From Candidatus Eisenbergiella stercoravium (GTDB lineage Bacteria > Bacillota > Clostridia > Lachnospirales > Lachnospiraceae): DNA of 64,000 bases. Under the pieces are notes generated by a model. The model ran no database searches. It saw nothing but the letters and a program-made list of their open reading frames with translations, and had not been told where the DNA came from. This document shows positions 8,597 to 16,768 of this stretch, piece after piece. The stretch covers positions 1 to 64,000 of the forward strand of contig DXHY01000059.1 in assembly GCA_019113175.1 (NCBI GenBank). Direction: 5' to 3'. Every line of letters starts with the position of its first letter. Position 1 is the stretch's first letter. The translations under genes were made by a program, and so were the position numbers.

Positions 8597-9465
8597 CAAT
8601 ACTCCACCTCCTTCTTGCGAAGCCATGCATTAATCGGAACCGTAATAATCAGAATAAGGAAAAATGTAACAATACCAACTGCAGAAGCGTATCCTGCCTT
8701 CTCATCATTGAAATACAGCAGAGAAATGTAAAATGCCAGAGACATGGATTTCCTGTTTGGTCCTCCATTTGACATCGCCACAATCTGATCAAACAGTTTG
8801 AAACCGCCAATCAGGTTGGTCACTACTGCTGTTGTGATTGACGGGATAAGCAGCGGCAGGGTTACGTAACGGAATTCCTTCCATTTGGTTGCGCCATCCA
8901 GTCTTGCCGCCTCTTTATACATGGAGGGGATATTCTGAAGGCCCGCCAGATAAATCAACATACAAAGTCCCATGTACTGCCAGGAGTTTGCTAGAGTAAT
9001 TACCAACGTAGAGGAAAGTCCGGTTTCCATCCAGTAGACAGAAGGAAGCCCCAGCGCTGTAAGAATCTCATTGAACACGCCTCCGTCAGCCTGAATAAAG
9101 AAATACAAAATCTGGCCCATTATAAAGCCGGAAATCATAATAGGCATATAAAGAATAACTCTTACCGCATTCCTGCCTTTAAACTTTTTATTCAGGAACA
9201 AGGCTGCGGCAAGTCCGCTGACATTCTGCAGCAGAGTGGATCCAAAGCCATAGATCAAAGTATTAAGAACCGATCTCCAGAAGCGATCATCTGAAAACAT
9301 GTCAGTATAGTTTTCAATTCCATTCCAGCGCATGGTCTGAGAATATCCATTCCAGCGGAAGAAGGAGATCCTGACCGCATTTGCAAGAGGAGCCGCAATA
9401 AACAGGAGCATCAGTGCCATAGCCGGCAATGCCAGCAGGACATAGATTTTCTTTCTTTTTTTCAC
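8596..9465 (-). CDS. CUT1 carbohydrate ABC transporter permease (MalF-like)
   Basis: A 289-residue permease with six spans and the motif KEAARLDGATKWKEF followed by TLPLLIPS. I start it at GTG 9465 because a perfect TAAGGAGGT lies 8 bases upstream. The frame is also open to ATG 9555, which overlaps the stop of the binding protein, but that reading would run through a hairpin and lacks a ribosome site. It is translationally coupled to the next permease. Confidence 0.9.
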   Translation of the reverse strand: MKKRKKIYVLLALPAMALMLLFIAAPLANAVRISFFRWNGYSQTMRWNGIENYTDMFSDDRFWRSVLNTLIYGFGSTLLQNVSGLAAALFLNKKFKGRNAVRVILYMPIMISGFIMGQILYFFIQADGGVFNEILTALGLPSVYWMETGLSSTLVITLANSWQYMGLCMLIYLAGLQNIPSMYKEAARLDGATKWKEFRYVTLPLLIPSITTAVVTNLIGGFKLFDQIVAMSNGGPNRKSMSLAFYISLLYFNDEKAGYASAVGIVTFFLILIITVPINAWLRKKEVEY

Positions 9466-9489
9466 TCCGAATACCTCCTTAACAAATGA

Positions 9490-9514
9490 GGAGAGATGGC
9501 CCCGCCACCTCTCC
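9490..9514 (-). promoter_or_regulatory. Intercistronic hairpin between binding protein and permease
   Basis: GGAGAGATGGC and GCCACCTCTCC form an 11-base stem with one mismatch and a 3-base loop. It lies between the binding-protein stop and the permease ribosome site. Such hairpins commonly protect upstream binding-protein mRNA and lower permease expression; that role is inferred. Confidence 0.6.
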
Positions 9515-9554
9515 TTCATCTTAATTACCAGTTTCCAGTTTTTTCTTTCAGGCA

Positions 9555-10935
9555 TCAGCCTTCCTGAGCCACTGCATACAGATCCTGATAATTTTCAAGC
9601 AGATATTCAATTACCTCATCCTGCCCCTTTTCACTGGTATCATCAAAGAGCATGTTGCTTGCATCTCCGAAGATATTCCACATTCCGGAAGGCATATACT
9701 GTCTGTCCCAAAGGTTATCATAAAAGATATTGCAGTCTGCGCATTTCTCCTGCATTTCCGTAAATACTGACAGACCATAGCTCTCATCGAGTTCCATAGA
9801 AGACTTCAGGCAGCTGAGCTTACCGGTGACGTTATTGATGGCAACCGCCACTTCCGGACGAGCCATATACTCAAGGAATGCCTTCGCAGCCGCTTCATTC
9901 TTCGTATCTTTCCAGATACCGAAGGTATCGCCTTCACCGATTCCCACATGCTCCACACCGCTGTCAGTAGAAGCGAAGGAAGGAAGGAAAATATAGTTTG
10001 CATCAGGGTTCAGGCTCAGGCAGGTCACCAGAACAGAAGGATCATTGCCCAGAATAAATGCACTCTGGCCGGTCGCATATCTTTCAGTCAGGTCAGAATC
10101 AACCAGAGTCAGAATATCCTCATAGAAATATCCGGAATCAATCCAGTTAACCGTATACTTAATCAGGGAATCCTTATAGTCCTGCCAGTCCCAGGAGCCA
10201 TCCAGCTGTGCTGCTCCATCCTCATACATTTCGCCTTCATACGTCACGAAGGTTCCTGCATAATTTGCAAACAGGCCCGGATTGGAAGTGGAGCCGATCG
10301 GAGTCACACCAGATTCCTTAATTTTTGCGCAGGCTTCTGTGAAATCATCCCAGGTATGGATGGAATAAGGATCTACACCTGCTGCTTCACAAAGATCCGT
10401 GTTCACCAGCGTGCCGTTAACCAGCTCACTGATCATCAGAACATAAATGGATCCGTCATCATCCTGAATTACTCCAAGAGCGGAGTCATCATAATCGGAA
10501 ACCCAGGGCTGATCAGACACATCCATCAGATACTCTTTGTAACGAAGGAGAGACCAGCCATGTGTCTGGAATACATCAGGAAGCTCATTGGAAGCCATAC
10601 GGGTCTTCATCGTATTTTCGTAATCCTGACCATATTCAGCAATATTCACGGTTACTCCGGTTTCTTCTTCAAAGGCATCCACCAGTCCCTGGAATGTAGT
10701 CGCCTGGTCGCCTGTATAGGTAACCGCCACCTCAATTGTAGAACCGCTGATATCCGTTGCAGCCGCCTCGCCGGTGTCCGCCGCGCTGTCCTGTCCTGCC
10801 GCATCCTCTGATGCCGGTGCTTCCGCCGCCGCACTCTCTGCCGGTGCTGATGATTCAGCCCCCCCCTCCGGAGCATGCAGTGAGGGAAGCCGCAAGAATT
10901 GCAGCCATAGCCAGACTTAACAGTTTTCTTCTCAT
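9555..10935 (-). CDS. Extracellular sugar-binding lipoprotein, frameshifted in a G8 tract after the lipobox
   Basis: Family 1 solute-binding protein of the sugar importer, anchored outside the membrane. ATG at 10935 (AGGAGG upstream) encodes a classic lipoprotein signal, MRRKLLSLAMAAILAASLTAC, with Cys as lipid anchor. Directly after it, eight G on the coding strand (C8 at 10859-10866) put the signal out of frame with the body; seven would restore a continuous 459-residue protein. The body begins with an Ala/Glu/Ser-rich linker, then the binding-protein fold (MKTRMASNELPDVFQTHGWS, later MARPEVAVAINNVTG). Either a sequencing error or a real, possibly reversible, inactivation. The body frame has only a weak TTG start at 10895. 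Confidence 0.85.
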
Positions 10936-11206
10936 AGCTTGTACCTCCTTAACTTTGAATCTGCAGACCTATCAGGATCTGCCGTTTCATAAAATCACTC
11001 AGGGAAATTTCTTTTCAGACATCTTACGAGTCCATCAATACATTAATTATGTAAAACAAAGCCTGATACAAGTCATTGCCCGATAAATATCGGCTTTTCC
11101 CTTCCGCCTCATTTCGTCCTGCTCAGGGAATAAATTCCATGTATTAATAAGCAATATGTCCCTACAGTTTTGTCTTTTTTCCATTTCCCTTTGTTCTTAT
11201 GTGGCA

Positions 11207-11235
11207 ATTATATACTTATTTGCTCAATTTTTCAA
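11207..11235 (-). promoter_or_regulatory. Sigma-A promoter of the binding protein-permease-GH43 operon
   Basis: Minus strand TTGAAA (11235-11230), 17-base spacer, TATAAT (11212-11207). It leaves an unusually long leader of about 265 bases before the ATG at 10935, in which I recognise no riboswitch. It diverges from the promoter at 11305, so one operator between them could control both. Confidence 0.75.
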
Positions 11236-11304
11236 TATTTTATATTTACATTTCACAATTTATTCCCATTTTCACATTAACTACATAAATTTTGTATTTA
11301 TTGC

Positions 11305-11333
11305 TTGCCTTTACCGAAATCATTTACTATAAT
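11305..11333 (+). promoter_or_regulatory. Sigma-A promoter of the ArsR-type regulator operon
   Basis: TTGCCT (11305-11310), 17-base spacer, TATAAT (11328-11333), 39 bases before the regulator ATG. Divergent from the transporter promoter. Confidence 0.75.
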
Positions 11334-11372
11334 TTAATTATCGTCATCCTTTACAGAAAAGAGGTGCTTTTT

Positions 11373-12323
11373 ATGGAAGAGATAAAAAATAAAGAAGCCA
11401 TCCACCTGAACCTGACAGATATCAAATCCGCCGCACGGATGGGAAAAGCTCTTTCATCAGAGACACGGCTGGAAATATTAAAATGTCTTGTAAATAAGGC
11501 CATGACCATAAGCGAGCTGGCAGAAGCCTTTTATCTCCCAATGTCATCCATGTGTCTCCATGTCAAAACACTGAAGGAAGCAGGACTGATCACCGTAGTT
11601 CCACGGCCCGGTATCAGAGGCTCCCAGAAGCTGTGCGGCATCAGGGCATCTAATATTGATCTGGATATTTTCGCCCATACCAGCCAAGCAAACCAAAAAC
11701 CGCCCCTCTTCATCAACATGCCGGTCGGACATTACAGCAGCTGCGAGATTCATCCTCCCTGCGGTATTGTTTCCGTGAATGAATATCTTTCACAGGAAGA
11801 CAGCCCGCACGGTTTCTACGCTCCGAATCATACGGACGCCGCTCTGCTCTGGTTTACCTGGGGATTTCTGGAATATCAGTTTTCCAATTACTATCTTCTC
11901 CAGGACAAAGTCTCCCGGATTGAATTTTCCTTTGAAATCTGTTCTGAGGCTCCCGGTTATAATAACAACTGGCCATCGGACATCACCTTTGAACTGAATC
12001 ACAGGCATATTGTTACCTTTTTGACCAAAGGGGATTACGGCGGCCGGAAGGGAATATATAATCCTTCCTGGTGGAGTGAATCCATCACTCAGTTCGGCGA
12101 ATATAAGAAAATCTGTGTTACTCATGAGGGCTGCTTCATGGATAATGCCCGAATTTCCGATGAAACAATTGAAAGTCTGGGACTTCTGGACGGATACTAT
12201 TTCACCTTTACCCTGAAGGTAGACCCTGACAGCGAGCATGTAGGAGGCATGAATCTGTTCGGCAGCCGTTTTGGAGACTATGCTCAGGACATTATCATGA
12301 AGGTAGAATACGAAAACAGCTGA
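11373..12323 (+). CDS. ArsR-family HTH regulator with large C-terminal domain
   Basis: A 316-residue protein whose first 90 or so residues form an ArsR-type winged helix (SSETRLEILKCLVNKAMTIS, then MSSMCLHVKTLKEAGLI as recognition region). ArsR repressors are usually about 100 residues; here some 220 more follow, aromatic and beta-rich (WFTWGFLEYQFSNYYLL, FGSRFGDYAQDII), with no cysteine metal-site signature. I infer that the extra domain senses a sugar or glycan, given the divergent sugar-transport operon and downstream GH43. ATG at 11373 follows AAAGAGG; the frame is open further upstream but overlaps the promoter. Confidence 0.8.
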   Translation: MEEIKNKEAIHLNLTDIKSAARMGKALSSETRLEILKCLVNKAMTISELAEAFYLPMSSMCLHVKTLKEAGLITVVPRPGIRGSQKLCGIRASNIDLDIFAHTSQANQKPPLFINMPVGHYSSCEIHPPCGIVSVNEYLSQEDSPHGFYAPNHTDAALLWFTWGFLEYQFSNYYLLQDKVSRIEFSFEICSEAPGYNNNWPSDITFELNHRHIVTFLTKGDYGGRKGIYNPSWWSESITQFGEYKKICVTHEGCFMDNARISDETIESLGLLDGYYFTFTLKVDPDSEHVGGMNLFGSRFGDYAQDIIMKVEYENS

Positions 12324-12360
12324 ACCGAATACCGGTCAGCAGGAAAGGAAAAGAAAAATC

Positions 12361-12963
12361 ATGTTTAATCAGGACAGCGCACTTATGACATTCCTAAATA
12401 AAGCTGCAGATATGGTGATCCTCAGTGTATTGTGGTGCATCTGCAGTCTGCCTATTCTCACAATAGGAGCATCCAGCAGCGCACTTTATCATTCCACTAT
12501 GAAGGTGATACGGCTCGGACGCGGATATGCCATTTCCACTTTCTTTACCTCCTTCCGCCAGAATCTGAAACAGACCATTCCCTATACTCTTCTGTTTCTT
12601 GTCTTCTACGCTTCCTTCGCCGCAAGCATCTATGTATGCTGGCCCCGGACGGACAGCATGTCCGCTAACATCCTCATCGTCTTCTGCGTTCTCTGCCTGT
12701 TTTTCCTTCTGATCACGCAGCTGCATCTTTTTCCTCTGATCGGGCGTTTCCGCCTGAGCCGGAGAGAGTTGATCACCGTTACGACCAGACTGGTATTCGG
12801 GCATCTCCTGAAAAATATCATGCTGGTATTTCTTCTTGCCTTTGCAATTGAAGCCGGCATTTATTATCCCCCGCTCCTGTTCATTGTTCCGGCCGCGTTT
12901 TCTCTGCTGTCCTCTTTTCTTCAGGAGCCCATGTTTCATAAACACATTAATTATTCAGACTGA
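12361..12963 (+). CDS. DUF624 (YesL-like) membrane protein
   Basis: A 200-residue membrane protein with about five spans. It shows the family opening MFNQDSALMTFLNKAADMV and LPILTIGASSSALYHSTMK. YesL-type proteins nearly always sit among sugar ABC transporters and glycoside hydrolases; their molecular function is not established. The gene lies 37 bases after the ArsR-type regulator and 33 bases before GH43, so the three form one operon. Confidence 0.85.
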   Translation: MFNQDSALMTFLNKAADMVILSVLWCICSLPILTIGASSSALYHSTMKVIRLGRGYAISTFFTSFRQNLKQTIPYTLLFLVFYASFAASIYVCWPRTDSMSANILIVFCVLCLFFLLITQLHLFPLIGRFRLSRRELITVTTRLVFGHLLKNIMLVFLLAFAIEAGIYYPPLLFIVPAAFSLLSSFLQEPMFHKHINYSD

Positions 12964-12996
12964 ATACATCTCAAAAATAAAGAAAGGGAGAATATC

Positions 12997-13902
12997 ATGA
13001 GCATCAAACAATTTACCAACCCCGTTCTGCCCGGGTGTGCCGACCCGGACGTCATTTTTTACGAAGGCAGCTATTATCTGTATGCGACGAATACGGATAT
13101 GAAAGACGAGTCGGAGATGGGCTTCAAGGTCTATTCCTCTCCGGATCTTGTCACCTGGACCTGCCGCGGCATGGCACTGAAGGCTGAAGATTCCTGGGGA
13201 GAAAAAAATTTCTGGGCGCCCGATATCATATACCGGGACGGAATCTTTTATCTTTCCTATTCAGTAGAAGAGCATCTCTGCATCGCCACCAGCCGCTCTC
13301 CCCTCGGTCCCTTTGTTCAGGAGAAAAAAGAGCCGCTCCACCCGGATACGAAGGAAATCGACAGCCATTTTTTTCAGGATGCCGATGGAAAATGGTATCT
13401 CTACTTCGTCCGTTTTTTTGACTCCAATCAGATATGGGGAGCGGAAATGACGGACGATCTGATGGGGATTAAGGAGGATACCCTGACCCGTCTTCTGATT
13501 CCGGATACACCGTGGGAATGTCATCAATGGCCGGTGAACGAGGCTCCTTACATGATCCTGCATAACGGTCTGTATTATCTGACCTATTCCGGCAGCCACT
13601 GTGAATCGGACTATGGTTCCGGCTATGCCGTATCGGATTCCCCGCTCGGTACATATCGCAAATATGAGGGTAATCCTATCCTCCGTTCAACAAAAGAAAT
13701 GCCCGGTGTCGGCCACCATTGCATCACCCGGTCTCCGGATGGGCAGGAAATGTTCATCGTTTACCACCGGCATTTCGATGGGACCCGGATGAGTCCACGC
13801 TGTGTATGCGTAGACCGCATTCATTTTGAAAAACAGCCGGAAGGACCCGATATTCTGGTTGTGGACGGTCCGACAGCAGAACCGCAGCCCTGTTTCTTCT
13901 GA
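12997..13902 (+). CDS. Glycoside hydrolase family 43 (second copy)
   Basis: A 301-residue GH43 enzyme without signal peptide. The opening FTNPVLPGCADPDVIFYEG holds the catalytic base region, EIDSHFF the pKa-modulating Asp and NEAPYM the acid Glu; YYLTYSGSHCESDYGSGY and VGHHCI are further conserved blade segments. It differs clearly in sequence from the GH43 at 6790-7725, so the two probably cut different linkages of one glycan. Its last codons form the left arm of the terminator hairpin. ATG at 12997 follows AAAGGGAG. Confidence 0.9.
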   Translation: MSIKQFTNPVLPGCADPDVIFYEGSYYLYATNTDMKDESEMGFKVYSSPDLVTWTCRGMALKAEDSWGEKNFWAPDIIYRDGIFYLSYSVEEHLCIATSRSPLGPFVQEKKEPLHPDTKEIDSHFFQDADGKWYLYFVRFFDSNQIWGAEMTDDLMGIKEDTLTRLLIPDTPWECHQWPVNEAPYMILHNGLYYLTYSGSHCESDYGSGYAVSDSPLGTYRKYEGNPILRSTKEMPGVGHHCITRSPDGQEMFIVYHRHFDGTRMSPRCVCVDRIHFEKQPEGPDILVVDGPTAEPQPCFF

Positions 13903-13924
13903 AACGGGGCTGCGGCCCTTTTCA
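13882..13924 (+). terminator. Intrinsic terminator overlapping the GH43 stop codon
   Basis: CCGCAGCCC(T)GTTTC pairs with GAAACGGGGCTGCGG around TTCT, followed by CCCTTTTC. The stop codon TGA (13900-13902) lies at the loop. Confidence 0.7.
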
Positions 13925-13945
13925 AACATCTGTAAAAAATTTCTG

Positions 13946-15010
13946 TCAGTTCACTTCCAGCCCGGTAAGCCCCGGAAGAGGGGAATACGGTCTGTGAGGC
14001 TCCAACTGATACCAGAAGCCGACGGATGCAATATCATCCTGAAGAGGCAGATATCTCCCCTCACTTCTCCATCCAACCGCCTGTATCTCCACATGCAGTT
14101 TCTCATCGAACCGGATCGGATCCGTCAGATGGAAGCGGTACATGCCAAATCTCTGCTGGGATTCATACAGCCCATCCGGACGGATAATCTGATGCAGTCC
14201 GGAATATGGGGTGGAAAACCTGCAGTATTCTCCCTTTGGATACTCAAAATTCCATGCTCCGCCGATATAATCCTCCGTTCCGGTGCCGCATATCGTCGGG
14301 TATTCATCGTCTCCATCCATAAAGAACTTGATTTCTCCTTCTCCCCACCAGCGCCGGCTGTTCACTCCCCAGGCAAGATAGGTTCCAACATATTGCCCCT
14401 TTCCCTCTGCGCTTTGGACAATACAGTGATTCTTCCCGTATTCCAGCGGATTATCCCTGATAAATTGAGCATGCAGATAGGGCACATCCTCGCCCACCTC
14501 TGTTTCTGCATAATCAATTGAATAATAAATGACACTTTTTCTTTCTTCCAGATTTTCCAGCTCTATTCTTGCATGCTTCCGAAAGGGCATGGTCCAGTAG
14601 CAGTTCATTCCTCCGCTCGGATTCACACACACCGCCAGAGACTGCATCAACCCGGGCTCACACCAGCCCATGCAGAAAAAATCTCCAAGCGGGACTTCGA
14701 TGGAAGGCTCTTTCTCTTCATCCCAGTAAAATCGGAGGATCAGACATCTCCAGTCCTCATGAGGACAGGTCAGCCAGATATGCCGTATCATACCACTTCC
14801 TGAAATATCTGCCAGAACCAGCTTTCCCTTCGGTTCTATTTCCACAGACGGAGAAATTTTCCATCCACGCCCCAGCTCTCTCGCCGCATTTTTCCCCGTT
14901 CCTTCTTCAGCCATTCCTCCTTTTCCCTTTTCACCGGTAAAATTCTCAGGACTGATGGAACGGCTTTTTTCCTCCCTCAGGCATAAGAGCCCGTCCAGTA
15001 AACTGTTCAT
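13946..15010 (-). CDS. GH172/DUF2961 family glycoside hydrolase
   Basis: A 354-residue protein of the DUF2961 family, now glycoside hydrolase family 172, whose characterised members act on fructofuranosides or D-arabinofuranosides. Seen here: SGMIRHIWLTCP near residue 80, VPLGDFFCMGW and the strongly conserved GTGTEDYIGGAWNF holding the proposed catalytic Glu. It has no signal peptide. Start is ATG 15010 with AAAGGAG; the ORF also extends to GTG 15028 inside that site. It follows two sulfatases on the same strand. D-arabinan, fructan or another furanoside are candidate substrates. Confidence 0.82.
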   Translation of the reverse strand: MNSLLDGLLCLREEKSRSISPENFTGEKGKGGMAEEGTGKNAARELGRGWKISPSVEIEPKGKLVLADISGSGMIRHIWLTCPHEDWRCLILRFYWDEEKEPSIEVPLGDFFCMGWCEPGLMQSLAVCVNPSGGMNCYWTMPFRKHARIELENLEERKSVIYYSIDYAETEVGEDVPYLHAQFIRDNPLEYGKNHCIVQSAEGKGQYVGTYLAWGVNSRRWWGEGEIKFFMDGDDEYPTICGTGTEDYIGGAWNFEYPKGEYCRFSTPYSGLHQIIRPDGLYESQQRFGMYRFHLTDPIRFDEKLHVEIQAVGWRSEGRYLPLQDDIASVGFWYQLEPHRPYSPLPGLTGLEVN

Positions 15011-15049
15011 CTGATTCTCTCCTTTCACAGGCGTTCCTGTTTCCTGTAA

Positions 15050-15178
15050 TCATTGGACATATCCGGATAAAACATGAGCAGGCATATGCTCCCTCTCCGA
15101 ATCCTTCACAATCCATTCTGCGGACTGGAAATCGAACATATCGATTGCCGCTGCCGCCAAACGGTTCTCATCCGCCAT
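15050..15178 (-). CDS. Possible 42-residue peptide between sulfatase and GH172
   Basis: ATG 15178 to TGA 15050 encodes 42 residues (starts MADENRLAAAAIDMFDFQ, ends HVLSGYVQ), with a modest AAAGGAA site about 12 bases upstream. Composition is protein-like and rich in Ala, Asp and Glu, but I recognise no family. It could be a small gene or the tail of a decayed one in the 268-base gap. Confidence 0.25.
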   Translation of the reverse strand: MADENRLAAAAIDMFDFQSAEWIVKDSEREHMPAHVLSGYVQ

Positions 15179-15278
15179 CTTCAGAATGTTCCTTTACTTT
15201 TGTCAGTCCCATAATTTTCCCATCCTTTCTCCTCGTTCCGCGGCTGTATGCTTATTCTTCCGGCATCGGGATGCTTTC

Positions 15279-16739
15279 CTACCAGGATGCCTTTCTGACC
15301 GGCAGCGGGTCACAGGTCTGCGCCATGCGGTCGCACATCAGTTCCAGAAGACGCATCTTTACCTCCGTGAAGTTTCTGTCCTCATAGTGATTCACTCTCT
15401 CCAGCGGTTTTTCCTCCAGGTCATACAGCTCCCCTTCACACCCTTCTTCTCCGGGCCGCTTATGTACCTTTACCAGCTTGTATCTTCCATCGCAGACACA
15501 GGTAGCAAAAGCAAGGGGATTTCTGTGATTGATATTGCTGTTATAGTATTCGCTGTAAATGCTGTCCCGATGGAAATCCTCCTGTTTTTCTCCCGTCAAA
15601 AGCTTCCAGAAGGATTTCCCCTGAAATCCCTCATAAGCTGGCAGTCCGGCAGCTTCGCAGAGCGTGGGCGCCAGGTCCGCAAGCTCCACAAGAGCCCGTC
15701 TTCTCTCCCCTTCAGGTATGGTTCCAGGCATGCTGATGATTAACGGCACATGAATATTATTTTCATAAAAATACGGCCCCTTCAGATACATGCCATGATC
15801 TCCCAGATTTTCCCCGTGATCGGAATGAAAAAGGATCAATGTATTTTCCCTCTGCCCCGTTTCTTCCAGATAATCCAGCAGACGTCCCACCTGATGATCG
15901 ATCAGATCGATCATTGCCCAGTACGCAGCTGTGATCATTCTGTGATCTCTGTCTGTCATTTCATCATAAGCGAGATATCCCGGCGTATCATAAGCCCCTT
16001 CATGATCCTTTCTCTGAAAGACCGGCTTTGTCTCCAGCTCCCCTTCTTCATAATCAGGAAGCGGTATCTGATCCAGCCTGTCCAGATACCGTTCCAGATA
16101 TTCTGCAGGAGGATCAAACGGATGATGGGGATCAAAGCAGTTCAGAGAAAACATCCAGCTTTTCCCGAATACCCTCGCTCCTTCCATAAAACGAATTGCT
16201 TCATCGACGCACCATGTGGTCTGATGAAACTCTTCCGGCATTCCCGTCTGGACATAGCGGCAATCCTTCCGGTCCGGCGTCACATAATCCAGGCCGTGAT
16301 CAATCAGGAACTGATTATACGCATTTGTCGGCCAGTTTGTCCCTGCATGAGGCTGAGGATGATGAGACCAGCTGAAAAAATGATAGCCGTCCCGGATTCT
16401 CGGCTCCGTCAGCCTTCCCGTAGAATCATGGCATGCCGACAGATGCAGTTTGCCGGACAGGCCGCAATAATATCCATGATCCGCCAGCATGGCCGGAAAC
16501 AGCCTCTCTCTTTCATCTATATCCTGCCCGTTCTGCCTTGGTCCACAGGTTCTTGGATAGCGCCCCGTAAGAAAGCAGCCTCTGCTCGGCGCGCAGACCG
16601 GACTCTGGGAATATGCCCTTTCAAACAGAACGCCTTCTGAAGCAAGTCTGTCCAGATTCGGCGTTTTTACCCATGGATTTCCATAACATCCCAGAGTATC
16701 GAACCTCTGCTGATCCGTACAGATCCACAATATGTTCAT
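15279..16739 (-). CDS. Cys-type sulfatase
   Basis: A 486-residue sulfatase of the alkaline phosphatase superfamily, hydrolysing sulfate esters. The N-terminal metal motif is ICTDQQRFDTLGCYG. SPVCAPSRGCFLTGRYP carries the C-x-P-S-R signature whose Cys becomes formylglycine; anaerobes do this with a radical-SAM maturase, not encoded here. Later metal ligands are in FHSDHGENLGDHG. No signal peptide is visible, so it is probably cytoplasmic and desulfates imported glycan. Start ATG 16739 has GGAGGG upstream; the frame is open to 16772. It is 29 bases after the other sulfatase. Confidence 0.9.
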   Translation of the reverse strand: MNILWICTDQQRFDTLGCYGNPWVKTPNLDRLASEGVLFERAYSQSPVCAPSRGCFLTGRYPRTCGPRQNGQDIDERERLFPAMLADHGYYCGLSGKLHLSACHDSTGRLTEPRIRDGYHFFSWSHHPQPHAGTNWPTNAYNQFLIDHGLDYVTPDRKDCRYVQTGMPEEFHQTTWCVDEAIRFMEGARVFGKSWMFSLNCFDPHHPFDPPAEYLERYLDRLDQIPLPDYEEGELETKPVFQRKDHEGAYDTPGYLAYDEMTDRDHRMITAAYWAMIDLIDHQVGRLLDYLEETGQRENTLILFHSDHGENLGDHGMYLKGPYFYENNIHVPLIISMPGTIPEGERRRALVELADLAPTLCEAAGLPAYEGFQGKSFWKLLTGEKQEDFHRDSIYSEYYNSNINHRNPLAFATCVCDGRYKLVKVHKRPGEEGCEGELYDLEEKPLERVNHYEDRNFTEVKMRLLELMCDRMAQTCDPLPVRKASW

Positions 16740-16768
16740 TCGTTCTTTTCCCTCCTGTTTCTTCCCCA

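Noticed and set aside
10936-11206. Riboswitch in the long leader of the sugar-transport operon
   Set aside because: The leader is about 265 bases long, but I could not recognise any known aptamer core or a terminator/antiterminator pair.
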